Shown here one piece after another: positions 37,793-51,680 of a DNA stretch of 64,000 bases. Positions within the stretch are counted from its first letter, which is position 1, and every line of letters begins with the position of its first letter. The stretch spans positions 57,678 to 121,677 of the forward strand of contig MPNW01000118.1 of NCBI GenBank assembly GCA_011800805.1, given 5' to 3'. Position numbers and translations under genes: made by a program. The notes beneath the pieces are model-generated. The model was given only the letters and a program-made list of their open reading frames with translations, had not been told where the DNA came from and did not search any database. The DNA is from Hirudo medicinalis (lineage: Eukaryota; Annelida; Clitellata; Hirudinida; Hirudinidae).

Positions 37793-40107
37793 TCATCTCA
37801 GTGGCTTCATTTTCTTTTCCTGTTTCACGGTTACTCCGGCTGCGGGACGATCCGAGGAGGAGTTCTGATTGGTCGGAGCTTCTTTTTCTTGTTTCTCAGC
37901 CTTCACCACTTCTTCTGCTAAGGTCAAAGTTTGACTTAACGTTGAAATGTGAGACGGTTGAAAGATAAAATAGTGTGCCGGTTAAAGAAGTATTATTAAT
38001 TGAAGTTAACCAAAGTCATGTGCTAATCAAGGGACAACTAATTATTCACAGTTAGTTTGCTGGAAAAATTGTAAATAATAAGCAATTGATAACCAAACTA
38101 TCTGCATTAACTCGTTCAAATATATTTCGATAAGTTTGTCTGAAAGGGCATGTAATATTTAGTTAATAACACTAATATTAAGTTAGCATATGATGTTATT
38201 TATGTAAGGACCTGTCTTCTCAGGAAGTACCGGCTTCCTGATGCCGAACCGTTGATCGAAGTCGAACAGCAGGGCGTCCACTCGCTCCCTCTGGAAGGCC
38301 GATCCGATGTTCTCCTGCAATGGCTTCTCTTTGGCCTTGTTCTTCTCCACTGTAAATTAATCAGCCACTTGCTGAATTAGGTCACTAATGAAACTATAAG
38401 GAATTGTTAAAGGCTAGTTGTAGAGAGGTTGGGTATTTGCAGTTAACAGCAGGACTTCTGTCTCATTTTTTCAATTTGTCTGGGATCGTTGGGAATCTGT
38501 AAGATGCTCACAGCAACAAAAGAATGTTCCTTGCTACTTACAAATGGTAAAAACCATGTTTTTAGGGTTCAAGCAGTACACTTTCAGAGGATTGGATACT
38601 TTAGTTTGGTAATGTGTTTATTCAGGCTTAAAGTTAAGCATGTTTGGCTTTCATTTTGCTCTCCACTATTTAAAAAAAATTTTACATACATAAATCAGTC
38701 TGAAATGACCAACGTGACTCCTACCATGGTTACCCTGGTCCTTGAACTCCCACCAGTACCCCTTAGATGGATGATACCTCGAATAGGACTGTGCTGAAAT
38801 GATAATAATCTTTTAAAATAATGTTTGAGGAATTATTTTATTCTAACTAAGCTTGTGTAATTTTAAATTGCTCTTAGTGGAGTGTTTTCTCTACCTTCTG
38901 TAAAGGCTGAACCAAGACTGTTGATGGCATTGGCCTAAAATAAGAAAGTGAAATAAGGTCATTTAAAAGGGTTGGCAATAAATCAGACACAATTCTATTA
39001 AATATTTGAGTAATCGCTGAAGGTGTTATGGCTATCGTCCACGAGATTCACGTGAGCAATTAAACTAATCTGTTATTAACAAGAACATTTGTTCACTCCA
39101 GTTAATATCCAATAAAGGGGATGCCAGACTCACAAGACGAGAGCTTATGACTGAATTGAGATCTGGGGCCTGGTAAACGATGCCGGCGATTATGTAGTAC
39201 TCCGCCAGTGGCGTGACTGAATGCAAGCAAATTTATAATTACTCTCGAGTCTGGACAGTGAAATGTGGCTATAACTGGAAGGCAGGTTAATAACAACAAA
39301 TGGTAATAAACCTAATAGTTTAGAATGTATAGGATAGCTGTATAACAAAGTCATGCTTTTATCACTTACACCAATTAGGTTGGGCATGACGGTGAGTCAC
39401 AGGTGGGTTGACGGAATAAAAACTTACCTTGTGTGGGCGAATGCCTCTGCTGTTGTCGAATGACATAAAGAATTGGCTCCTGGGCATGAAGCAATACATA
39501 TTCTATGCCTGTCATCTCTCTGCATATTGTGATGCAACAATATGAATGCAATTGCATAAAATATAAATTAACCCAATTATTTATTATGTATGTAAAGAAA
39601 ATAAATAGCTTGTCATAAAATACTGTTGCTTGTTGATTAAAATACTGGAATTACTTAATGTTAATACTTGATATCAATAATTAAATGTGATCAGCTTTTT
39701 TAGGTTAGCACAGACATCATTGTTTCATGTTATCCAAGTTACATAACAATTCCAATTAAAATGAAAATCTACAAACAGAATTTTCTCTGCTGGAAAGCCC
39801 TGCATTTTCATTATTTCATTGTTGCACTGCTTGTCATAAAATGGGTTTGACTTCTCAGTAAAATAAGCCAGAACATTGGAACTGTTCAGATGAGGTATCC
39901 AGTTGCTGTCATACCATGATCTTTGCAAACTGCTTTCATGAGCTGCATTTTACAATAAGAATTTTAACAGCAAATATCAGGTCCATGAATTAGGTTTACT
40001 GAAGTAAGCTAGGTTTTTACTTTTGACAACACACTCGTAAATTTGAGAAGTAATTTTAATTTCAAACAAATGAAAGCATAAAGCTTACAATTTCCTATAG
40101 GATACAT
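37793..40107 (-). CDS. MED6: Mediator complex subunit 6
   Basis: Eight exons (40107-40089, 39942-39777, 39519-39428, 39216-39134, 38934-38895, 38793-38714, 38350-38212, 37917-37793) join to 247 aa; human MED6 is 246. Diagnostic segments are [78 protein letters not shown] and [20 protein letters not shown]6 is a head-module subunit of the Mediator coactivator and acts in the nucleus (family knowledge). The C-terminal tail is Lys/Glu-rich and ends KKMKPLR. The first coding exon has only 19 bases. The exon 6 donor (CAC/GTTGGT) was chosen because the better-looking upstream donor breaks the frame, so that junction is less certain. Confidence 0.93.
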
Positions 40108-41208
40108 TTTCCTGATACTAATTGTGTAAAGTTTATTGCTTCACGGCCGCTGAAATCGTAAACTGAACGAGCTGAGCGACCAAACTTTCCTCCTCCTATA
40201 AATAATACTTATGAAGAGGTGACTGAACTTTGCAAAGTGGATTGTAATAACGAAATTACAAAAAAAATTGTTCAACTAATTCCCACGAGTTTAATTCGAC
40301 TCTGCTTAATTCGAGGCCAAAATATTTAGCATTTAACTTTATAATGCAGGATTTGCCGATTAAGTGGTAAATATTAGCTCAGTCAAAGATTATGAATCGA
40401 TGGCGTTATGAATAAAAGTTTGCCCTACTTTATTTTTAATGTTAAGAAAAATTAGGATTAACACCTCAAAATTTATTTTAAATGTGCAATTTTACAAAAG
40501 TTTAATTTCAGCCATAAATAAGCACAAAAACAGAGAAATTGGTCTTAGGAAAACATTTACAAATACCTTGGCCTTTAAAAAGCAGACTTAGGCCTTAAGG
40601 GCAGAAGTTCCTTGTTTGTTGCTCCATCTATATCTTTTCCAAATCTATAACTTCGGTGAGATTGAGAACTGACCAAAACTATAGGCCAATATTTGGGGAA
40701 TTCCCCATCCCAGAAAAGGGCTGAATTGATGTCCCTAAAAATATCGCCCTCTTTGGATTTGATTTTGTGCGAAAATCACATAAATTTGCACTCTGTTGGC
40801 CAACTCTTGAAACTTCATAAAAAAAAACGTCAAGATAAAAAAAAAAGAAGACGTTTGGCTGTCCCATAATCCAGTTGCTGATGGAATCGAAAACCTGCCT
40901 CCATAGCATCACTTTTGGTTTATCGTACCATTGTTTGAAGTTTGGCTTAAACTATAATAGTTCATTTTAATGGACTTTTCTCATTAATCAAAATAAATCT
41001 AAAATAAAACTTTAGACAAATAAGTTAATCGAGAGATATTTTATTTTTATTTAGTTAAGTATTTTATGTTTAATAATTTTTCTTTATTATCTCTCAAACT
41101 TATTAAATATTCATGTGATTTTGATTGCCTCAAGTTCAATTTCAAACTCTTGACCTCGGCTGTGCGTATGAGTGTGGTTGCTGGCTTGGTTTTTTATTTG
41201 GCAAGAAC

Positions 41209-43395
41209 ATGGGTTGCGTGTACAAAAATGTCTCTATAGTCTTGCTCGCTGGAATTTTCGGATTGTCGGGTTACTTGTTTTTTCGTAAAAGAAAAGTTAA
41301 GTTGAATTACGACGGGCAAACGTTGTGCCTTAATTTTCCGCCATGTGTACCTTCAATACCTATTCTTGGATCCATACCGTTCCTTCCACCATTTCCAGTT
41401 ATGTACAAATTTTTTACTAAGAAATCAAACAAATACCCAGACGTTGCAGCTTACTATGTTATGAGCAAGTGAGACCGAGTTTTGAAACCCAATATAGTAA
41501 TGGTGCTTTTTGCATCAACTTCTGACTTTCTTCTTAATAGCAAACAATTTTTAATTTAGATATCGCATAGTTTTGAATAGTAGAGAGGCAATCCATGAAG
41601 CTTTTGTGAAAAGATCCAATGACTTTTCCAGCCGGCCACCTGGTGTTATGAACAATGTGTTCAATGCAGATCGAAAAGGTAAACGACAACATTTTGAATA
41701 ATGACATTTTTCAATGAGTTTAATGCAATGATTTCAGGAATTATTTTCCATCCCTACAATGAGCATTTTAAAAAGTACCACAAAATGAGTCTTGGAATAA
41801 TGAAGCAGTTTGGATTTGGAAACAGGATCATGGAAAAGAGAATCATGGAAGAGGTTTTGCCACTTTTGGAAACACTGACAACATTTCAAGGTTTTAACAG
41901 ACAATAAATGAATGCATGAATTGTTTAAAGCACAGTAGATAATGCAACTTTTGAAATATTTATAAAGGCAAGGAGATCTGCCCACGTTTGATGGCAACAA
42001 AATGTTCGATGAATATCATTTGTGGTGTGCTTTTTGGAAAGAGATTTGAAGACAATGATCCTGAACTTACAAGCATCATGGAGAATATCAAGGCCAGCTT
42101 TGCCAACTTGCCCAAAGTTTTCATACTCAGTTTAATACCATTTTTAAAGTTTGTGCTTGAATTGTTTTTTAGTTGATTTATTTATTTGGTTTGACAAATT
42201 ATTTTATTTCTAGGTATTTTTCATACTTCAAGAATGCATTGTCCAATTCCGTGGAGGCACAGGAGAAAGTGTTTGCCATGCTGGAGGATAAAATAATCGA
42301 ATGCACTGATGATTCGAATGGTCTCGAGAGCTTCATCAGGAGTTACATTGAGGCAGAGGGTCCACAATACGACAAAGATCAACTTCTTCATTTCATGCAT
42401 GAGATGTTTCTTGTTGGAACGGAAACCACTGCCTCCACTCTCGAGTGGTCTTTGGTTTTGCTCGGAAATCATCGAGAAGTTCAAGAGAAAATGTTCTCGG
42501 AAATGGAGAAGATTGAAGATAGACTGCCTTCACTAGACGATAAGAAGGACCTGCCCTACTGTGAAGCAGTTCTCTGTGAAATACTAAGGATGAAACCAGC
42601 TGTACCTCAGACACTGCCCCATATCACCATGAGGGATACCCATGTCATGGGCTACTACATACCTGACAAAACCTTTGTAATTTCAAACTTATCCTGTTTG
42701 TTACATTTTCCAAAATGTCACTTAGAATTACTAATTCCAGGTATTTGCCAATGTTAATTCTGTTCACCATAATGTCAAGACTTGGGGTGACCCAGGAAAC
42801 TTCAGACCAGAGAGGTTCATTGATGAAAGGGGACTGTTGAATGCTGCTGTCAGAGATAAGCTTGTGACATTTTCACTTGGTGGGTCTGACATTCATTTGA
42901 AATGTGAATAATTTGCAGGTTCTCTCTGCATATTAAAAAAATGCATTTTCCAAAACTATTCTTTAGATCGCTTTGTAGGCAGCGTATGTATATCCAAATT
43001 ATACTGATAATTATTAACTTGACCAGTTAACTATTTTCATAATTATCTAATTTGCTCTGAATTGATAATTTAATTAATAAAATGAATGAATTACCTTAAT
43101 TAATAATGTAATTTATAGGGAAGAGGTCATGTTTTGGTGAGATACTTGCCAAACAGGAGGTGTTTCTGACCCTCACAAACTTGGTGAAGAGGTTTGTCAT
43201 TCTCCCTCCTGTGGATCAGAAGGAAATACTGGTTGATGATGTNAGGAGGTGTTTCTGACCCTCACAAACTTGGTGAAGAGGTTTGTCATTCTCCCTCCTG
43301 TGGATCAGAAGGAAATACTGGTTGATGATGTGATGGATGTCACATCCAAACCATCACCATTCAGAGTCAGAATTGTTGAAAGAGCAACTCTGTAG
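41209..43395 (+). CDS. Cytochrome P450, clan-2-like microsomal type
   Basis: Seven exons (41209-41468, 41560-41678, 41738-41890, 41968-42148, 42214-42676, 42741-42879, 43119-43395) give 500 aa once the duplicated 89 bases around the N at 43243 are left out. A membrane anchor (SIVLLAGIFGLSGYLFF) is followed by a basic stop-transfer. Other landmarks are the I-helix VGTETTAS (305-312), the K-helix EILR, the NFRPERF meander, and the heme loop FSLGKRSCFG with Cys443. These residues are those of a working monooxygenase. The usual C-helix WxxxR is replaced by HFKKYHK. Substrate cannot be told from sequence. The start is the first in-frame ATG; the frame is open further upstream only through a TTG. 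Confidence 0.92.
43155..43331 (+). repeat. 88-bp exact duplication flanking one N (likely assembly artefact)
   Basis: Bases 43155-43242 recur exactly at 43244-43331, separated by a single N, inside the last P450 exon. Removing one copy plus the N restores the reading frame to the stop. This is the pattern of two overlapping contigs joined without merging. Confidence 0.9.
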
Positions 43396-45565
43396 TTGGA
43401 ATTACCTCCATTTTAAAAGTATTGGTGAAAATTAATCTTAAGTCAATCTTTAAAAGTATTTGGGAAGAATGAATTTTGAGTCAATCTCCCTTAGTTTACA
43501 CCAGTGTGTTAATTACTTTTTATTATATATTGCATTTCATGAAATCTGTAACATTGCTTTCAAATACATTCATCCTCGAGTGTCATTCAAATATATTCTA
43601 ATGACTCATCACCATACTGTTTATCGACCACATGCTCAGTTATTTACTGATGTCTTTATCTCAAGAGAAGAGTATGCTTTCATTGCCATTTCTTTAAGCA
43701 CATTAATCTCAGAATTTTATCTTAAAAATCAAATTTTGTGGAGGCATTTATAAATTTTTCAAGAACTTGTATCGCATGAACATTTGCTCTATTTTAAGCT
43801 TCTGAAATACTGCTCAGTCCTGAGAATGAAATTGTTATTCATTAATGACAATGATAAAAAATGTCACAAAATACATCATTCAGAATAATCATGGATTTAA
43901 AAGGACTGCCCAGAGGGATGTATTCCAGCCATCCTTCTAACCAAATATTTTATAGTATTGAATTATGCCATTTATCACTACTTTATTGTTTCATGAATGG
44001 TCAACAACTGTCCCAACTACATGTCATTTCAAGGAGAAATATTTTCCTCCAATTTAAAACCGACTTCTCAAGAATGCATTGTCAGGAGATCATGCTTAGG
44101 TTGCATTTGTTACTGATGTCATGTGATTTCCTTCACAAATCATGTCTAACAAAAGCGATTAGTGGATTGAATTTTAATGTTTTAAAAAAATAATAAAATT
44201 AAATAAACTTTGTTTCTCTGTCCCTGCCTTCACGCCATTAGTATCCCAAGGCGATATATTTATTCATTTACGAAAATATTAACATAATATTGAAATTCTC
44301 ATATACAATACACTCAGCAATAGTCACTGCCAAGTTAGAATGTCATTTTTCAAGGTTTATTTTTTATGATTAGGGGCCATCCATTTACGAAATCCAAACG
44401 GAGAGGGGGGAAGAGGTCCGAGCAAAGCAGAATGTGGAAGTCCACAAAAACAATAAGCATAGTAAAAAAAATAACGTAAAATAAAGCTACTTTTCTAACA
44501 ATTCGAACCATAAATTGCGAGTGATAACTTATAAATTTTAAACCTAGGTGTCATGAGGGGAACCTGGAAGATCAAATCAGGGGTATAAATGTGCATTTTA
44601 TATTGCCGATGTGGATGTCCACAAAGGGGATGTAACTTGACGTGGATGCTTGTGGACAGGGGTGCAAAAATCCAGTTTTCGTATGGGCGTCATTATTACC
44701 TATTAACTGGCCCGGACTCGATAATTTATAAATGAAAGTCGCATCGGGTAAAGAATGACCGAATAAGTATCGCATCAGGTGTTTGTCAAGTGGAAGCATT
44801 GTACAGATAATCCAAATTGTTGTACAATTGACTTTGCTTTCTTTTATTTTGCCTTGCCTGGTTGCGCATATTAGCGAATAATTTAATAAATTAAAATAAT
44901 TGCCAAATATCATCGATAATAAACAAGCTTAGCAAATATTTATACTTTTTATGATGCTAACACTCAATCCTGATTCTTCCTGTCAGTATGAAATACCCAC
45001 AGCACGCTTAGGCAAAACAAGAAACTATAGATGCCTTACCACGACTTAATGTTGGCAACTGACTATACCTCTACACAGGAATTTGTAATCGTCATTACTC
45101 TTCTTGTGCTCCTTAAAAAACTACATTCTTTGGTTCCTTACATAAGTACCAAGAATTAGCCAGTCAGAGTTACTATTGAAAGAACAAACTCCAAGCATAA
45201 TTGGCAGTGTTATCAAAACTTTGAGATCAAACAGACAATCGAACGTATTACAACAAAATTGACTTTTGACGCAATTGAGTGCGTTCCCGTGCACAGCTAG
45301 AACACAGCTAGAAGAAATAGCGAATGGTTGTCAATTAGATCCCAGTCAAATGTTAGGACTTTATTAAAAATCTTTTTATGAATTCCCTCATTTCTTTAGG
45401 ACTTTTTAGTACTAAAAATTCAAGTTTCAGAAATTTAGGACTTTTTAGGACCTGGACGAACCATGCCAACCAGACATTTTAATAACGATAATGGGTTTTA
45501 TTAATAACCCTTGAACATATGTAACAATAGCAAAATGCTCCAAACACCCCACATTAAAAATGGCT
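43396..45565. other. P450 3' region and intergenic sequence up to ORC1
   Basis: No gene is supported. Open frames at 43460-43753 and 43861-44193 follow the P450 stop and probably lie in its 3' UTR, which may end at the AATAAA motifs near 44190-44205. At 44376-44660 the text AGGGGCCATCCATTTACG and repeated GTGGATGTCCACAAA-like words look like an eroded transposon end. A minus-strand AATAAA at 45502-45497 fits the ORC1 poly(A) signal. Confidence 0.4.
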
Positions 45566-48500
45566 TCATTTGAGAGCATAGATGAGGTCGTCCTGGCTGA
45601 TGTTGAGCCTAATCCTCTGGTGTATGTCCTTGCGACCGGAATCTGTCAGTAGGAGGCGGAAGCTGCCCAACCCAGAGCAGATGTAGGAGACTTGGGATAG
45701 TGTGGGTGGAGGCAAGCCTGGATGAAGGAAGGATTTGAACCATCAGACTTTGGAGCAATCGATCAAACTTAATAACTAAGTTATTCCTTACTTGATATTA
45801 AAATTATTTTAATGAATTATGTTAAGCATAATATCACTTTAGATGCTTTGTATGTATCTGTCATTAAAGAATGAGTGAAGCATAAGCCCCATAACATCAT
45901 CATCATCATCGTCATCACTGGTTGATTAAGATGATTACTTTTTTTTTTACTAGTGTCAGTCCTTTAACATAGGACGTGTTCAACACCCATCACATCACTA
46001 TAAATTACAGCATTCAATTGAATCATCCACTAACTCTCAAATCTGCACAGCGAGACATGGTGACTGTAGACCTGACCAAGCACTGCCTCTTCAAGTCCTG
46101 TCCTCTGAAACTCTGCCAACAAAGCCTTCAAGAATATCTTTGCTTGCTGCGAGGCCGATCTGCAAAAAGGTGAAATTGTTCGGTGAATCTAAGGGAAATA
46201 GACTAACAATCCTACGGTGCAGAAATATCTGTGTAGCAATATGAGGCTGGTTAAGTATAACATTGTCTGAAAGAGACTAGATTTTTAAAAATGTCGCATC
46301 ATTAACGAGATCTCATAAATATCAGATCAAAGGAAAACACAGGAAGGTAAGCCTCACCTGACGACCTGAATCTTGTGCGACGAGAACATCTCCTGAATGG
46401 CGGCATCGACCTGAGCCGTCGATACGACCCCGTCCTTGTCGTCCACGAACTCCGTGGCTCTCCGGCAGATCTCCAGGGCTCTCCTGGCATCTCCAGACAC
46501 TGCAGCAACCTGGGTGGATTGATAGAATGATAACAAAATTAATTATTAAGTTGGTTTAATTAATTAAACTAGGTTGCCAGGGTTAGTTAATACAAGTAGT
46601 GTAATACAAATAAATCAACCCCACCCACCTTTCTGGCGACCAATTGGATGGCATCTTCGTCGAATGCCTCAAGTCCCTTGAGTCTCGATATGACGATCTC
46701 TTGAAGCTGCTGGTGAGTGTAAGGTTGGAAGGTCAGACGAGTCAAACCCTGTCCAGAAAAAGAAAATATATTACCACGTTAATAGAAATTAAATTACATT
46801 AATTAAGATATTCTTAACATAAATGATGAAATTAATAGCTAAGCCTGGGACCAAAATTATATAAAATAAATAAGGAATACCAACAAGTCGACTCGCAACT
46901 CTCGACATCATCATTCTCTCTGGTAGGTCCATGGTGTTTGCTATGGCGATGACGATGAGCTTTGATTGGGCATGTGAAGGCCAATCAAACAAGTTGTACA
47001 TGACCGTCTGCTTTCTGGTCCAGAGCAAATCTAGCTGTTAGGAGATTACATGTATAAATGGAACTAGTAAACAATGAATAGTTACATCAATAATAATAAT
47101 TGCAATTAACAACAATAACTAAACACTTATTATATTGACAATGTTATTTAGCCATTTACCTCATCGACCAATAGGACAACAGGGTCTCTGTTTGCATCCT
47201 TGCTCTTGAACAGCCTCTCCAATAAGCTGCAAGCATGGTCGGGCGTGACCTTCTGCCCAGTCAGTTGCTACAACCACGCGAATAAAAAAACTACATTATG
47301 ACATTACATAGCTTAAGCTTCACAAATGTTCAACAACCAACCAACCATTAGAATTTGGACATTGACTTGGTGAGGATCAGTGAGTCTCATGCCGTTGACC
47401 TCGACGAATTTGAAGTAGGGCAGGTCGCCAGACGAATGTTCCTCGTTCAAAATGGACACCACCTGTCTTACGGTGGCAGTCTTTCCAGTTCCGGGAACGC
47501 CGGAGACGTACATGCACCTGAGCATTGGATGGTAAATTGTCAGGTTTTATTGGCAGTGGAAAATTTTGTGTGTGGAGTGTTTTGAGCATTTTTGTATGGA
47601 ATCTAAATATATTTAAAAGATACCACAGTAACGAAGTGAAATATCAATAACAAATAATAACAATAACAATGATATTATTAATAATTAAAAATAGCAACAA
47701 ACCCTCCACATCCATCAATGATCTTGTCTCTCACGTACTGATATATGTCCGCAAACTCATCCTCCCTGCACGGAAGAACCTCGGGAGCTACCGACTGGTG
47801 GAGTCTTGATAACGATTCACAATGAATAAATGACAAACCAACTGCATTTTAATCATTTAATTATTAAACAAAACTTAATAATGTGTGGCTGCAGAATGTA
47901 ATCCCATTGTTACTCACATTTTACATTTTCTACATGTTCGTTAAATACGTGTTTTAAAAATTTAATAAATCTTATCATTCCAACTTTTATTATTATTATT
48001 ATTATTACATTGTTATTATTATTGAATAGTATTACCATGAAAACTTATTTATTGTGATTAATAAATTCAGACACCACAAGTCACTCATTACTCTCCATAA
48101 TCATCATCATCGTCGTTATCAATGCTATTCAACAAATCACTGCAACCATAATTACCTAGTGATAATCAAAGCAAATAAACTTCTTGCTCGCTCACCTCTC
48201 CCTCACGACCTCGAGAGCGTCTGTGGACCTGGGGACGTAGCCACCGAGTCCGACCCTGGTTGGGGTCTTTGGCACTATGAAGTCACTCCTCTTCGTTGTC
48301 TTCCTCTTCACTTGGGTTCTGCTCATTGTGTCTGCTTTCTTTTGAGGACAATTATTCATATTTTGTAGTTGAATTTGGCAGCAACTGATTTTTAGTTGGA
48401 ATTCATTGAGATAATATGACAACAAATGTTGCAAAATGATGCAACTTATTATTATTATTGTTGTTGTTGTTAATGCAATCATTTCTATATTTATACTTGT

Positions 48501-50783
48501 GTTATTATTATTATTAGCAATCGCATAATATTCTAATGGTTAGCATGTTAACTCGCCTTGTCAATCCAAATTATAAACATTTATTCATGAATATTTGCTT
48601 ACCTTGCTTGGTCTCCTTTTGACTTTTTTATTCTCCTTCTCTTCATCACACTCTCCTTCCATAACATCATCAACATCATCACCATCATCATTGAACTCCT
48701 GGTCAAAATCATCATCATCACTGCTTGATTCCTTCTTGGGCTTGTAGGTCTCATCACCACAAGTATCATCACTGTCGATCTCTATGTTTTTCTTCGGAGA
48801 TTTCAGGGCCTTCGCTTTCTTTGGGGTCCGGGCTTGCTTTTTGACCGACTCCGCCCTTCTTGGCTTCTTCGGGGTTTCCTGCCCCGGATTCGAGTTGAGG
48901 TTCAGATTAGAGAGGCTTTCGTGCAGCACGTCTTCGTACTCTGGTAATTCAGCCATGAATTAGTAGTTTCAATTTAAAACTTGAAAAAGATGTCAAATTA
49001 TTATAAATTATTTATATATTATAAATACAATTTAAGTTAAAAATTTAATTAATTAATCATTAATAAATTACTTTGGCAGAGTCCATCAAATGTGATCAAA
49101 TTTGTAAATCTTCACATTTTCCAGTTAATGAAAAGATTTTTTTATCAAATGAAAATGGTTCTAATCGCACAATGCATTTCAGCTAATCATTATCAAGCAC
49201 TTCATTTGTCATTCAATTCAATGAAAAATAGCATGGCAGATGCTGCATTAAATAAATTAGAGGAGGAACTAAATAATTAAATAAATTTATAACAAATTCA
49301 ATAAATAAAATTTGGCCCACTTAATGCCCTCATAGATTTTCTTCTATTTGGCGTCTTTGGCTCCTCTGGACTTGCGACCTGGGTCACCAACCTCTTGACC
49401 TTTCGACCTGACCTCGAAACTTCACCCAGCCATGTCCCTTCTCCAGATTTTGGAGTGGCAGGAACTCGGAGATTGTCGAGGATGGTCCTTCCATTAAAAA
49501 CTCGACCAGAAAAATAAAGGCCTCCACAGGCAGTTTGTTCTCCGAGGTTTAGTTTCTTGACCTTTGCAATTGTGATGTACGATCGTTTTAAATTTAGTCT
49601 AAAAAAATCTTCAGTTCAAAATGGAAGTGACTAATATGTTCTTAAAGATGTAGATGGCTACGTAAAGTCTGTAGAGTAAAGCATGAAAAGAGAAACTAAT
49701 TTGCAAGAGCATGCAGATTAACTAAAAATCTAACTATAATGAATTTAAGTACACCTTGTGCTGTAAAAATAGACAACTAAAATAATGAGTTGTTACTATT
49801 TTTTAAAAAGTAAACTGTCAAATATCACCATCATTCCATCCAAAGCCACCATCAACCACAAGCTCTGCCTTGCAAATAATAACCGCAACATTCGTCGCAA
49901 ACCTCGATGATCCCGAGAATAGTTTCGAGATCGATTTCTCGGTCGAACCCCTTCTGATTGATGAACAACTCATTTTCGTCAGATGTCGACATCTTCTTCC
50001 TCAGAGGGAGAGGCAAATCGGTCTTCCTCGTATACCACTGAACCACGCCTCGGAAATCGCTGTCACCTCCCTTCCCTGGAAACGAGGACGAGGCAATGAA
50101 TATCGATAACAAGTAATTAAAAACATTGATTAATATAATAATCAACATAAATTAAAACTTCTGAATGGCACATTAATAGATGCAAGTAACAGATTTAACA
50201 TTATTTAATGAAAAAAATTTTAAAGACATAAGCAAATTAGACATAACATGATAAAGACAATTTTGCTTGATTCAACTGTTGATGGCTATCACATAGGGCT
50301 ATGAGTTTGGTTATTCAACACATATACTAGATGTATCAATTAATGTCCAGGAATTTATGTATAAGAATTTGATAATATCATAGAAGAAACAAATCTTCAT
50401 AATTAAAGGTATAATTATAGGTCTCAAATAAATTAAAAATGAATTACAAATATTCGTTAAAGTGCAAATACCGTTGTCAAATATGTCCACGATCTCTGCA
50501 ATGAAAGCAGCGCTAACATTGTCTGGATCACGATAGTTGTTTATGAGGACAAAATTACCAGGCGACACTTCAAAGCCATTCAGTAAACACTTCCTAAAGT
50601 AAATGTGATTTCACATGACACATCAATAATTCCATATCTCAGAATTCTCATTTTTCAAAAAGTGAAAATGTACTTGTAATGTTTCTTCTTATCATCTCTG
50701 TCAAATGATTCGCCCAGCCATTCAATGCTTTTATTTTCACAGCCAGAAAAATCCAAAATACTATTATGCTCGTCAACTTTCAT
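45566..50783 (-). CDS. ORC1: Origin recognition complex subunit 1
   Basis: Fourteen exons (50783-50674, 50593-50472, 50075-49903, 49561-49321, 48940-48603, 48338-48196, 47804-47703, 47517-47346, 47267-47160, 47034-46885, 46748-46629, 46509-46358, 46159-46035, 45717-45566) join to 735 aa. An N-terminal BAH domain ([23 protein letters not shown]) is followed by a Lys-rich and very acidic linker. The AAA+ core has Walker A GVPGTGKT (416-423), Walker B VVLLVDE (497-503), [10 protein letters not shown] and [14 protein letters not shown]. The C-terminal winged-helix part includes [11 protein letters not shown] and [19 protein letters not shown]1 is the ATPase that starts replication-origin licensing in the nucleus; its BAH domain binds methylated H4K20 in animals (family knowledge). 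The linker is shorter than in human ORC1 (861 aa). Confidence 0.96.
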
Positions 50784-51680
50784 TTTTTCCACAGAACATA
50801 TAATGTTATTTACATATTACCGCGCCGAAGTAACTTTTGTTTATGGGCGCTTTAAAAGTTTGAAAAGTTTTTTGCAAAAATCTTTTAATAATGAATTCTA
50901 CGCTCAGATGCTTTAAAACAAATTAGAACAATTACAAATCGTATATTTAATTAATTTAAAAAAATAGTATCTTTGCAAAGTACTCATAAAATGTGCCTTC
51001 TACAAATGACGTCAAGTGTGGATAATGTTTATAAACTAGTTTTTGGTGAATTTAGTGAGAGGTCTGACTGTTCTCGACTTTTCTCCAGCGGTTTCCAGGT
51101 TTCCATGAGGCTAAAGCGCCACTAATATCAGTGAGCAACATGCAAGCCTCTCACAAACTTACATTATTTTAACTACTCAAATTCTTTGCGATCATGTTAG
51201 CTTTAACAGCCTTAATGATTCGACTGCCTCCAAGTCTGCCACCTGAGCCAATTCACCCAATAATATCAAATCGGACCCTTCATTATCCGTGTCATCAATG
51301 AAAACGAATTCGAAATTTTTTAACGACGCGAAAAAAAACCACAAGATTTGTTCACGAGATTACCTAGCTTCTTAGAAGTGACATTAACAATAAGTAGTAA
51401 TCCCAGATCAAAAATATGTATTGAGAAATGCCACACAACACCAACAAGAAATATCTAATCACGAGTCCCCAATTTATTCCAACAATCCAAATGGCTTCCT
51501 TAGCAATGCTTAATTACAAACACTTCCTTGGTTACAGTTTCAAACAACTGCTCCAGAAATGTTCTGTATCTCCGGGCATGAGTGGTAGTGCGAAGACGAG
51601 CGAGTGAACGGATGTGAAAGAGTCGACTATCATTTGCATGTCATTTATGTATAAATTAAAGGAAACAACAAGTGGTGCTT
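50784..51680. other. Spacer between ORC1 and PP4 (both minus)
   Basis: This interval holds the ORC1 upstream region and the PP4 3' UTR. A minus-strand AATAAA lies near 51473-51478. No coding exon is visible. Confidence 0.4.

Noticed and set aside
40140..40200. Minus-strand frame EEESLVAQLVQFTISAAVKQ upstream of MED6
   Set aside because: It ends in a stop before the MED6 start and matches no MED6 sequence; it is more likely 5' UTR.
43861..44193. 110-codon plus-strand frame after the P450
   Set aside because: Its composition is like the flanking sequence, it shows no recognised motif, and it probably lies in the P450 3' UTR.
49092..49280. 62-codon plus-strand frame in an ORC1 intron
   Set aside because: It is short, in AT-rich intron sequence, with no homology I recognise and no splice support.
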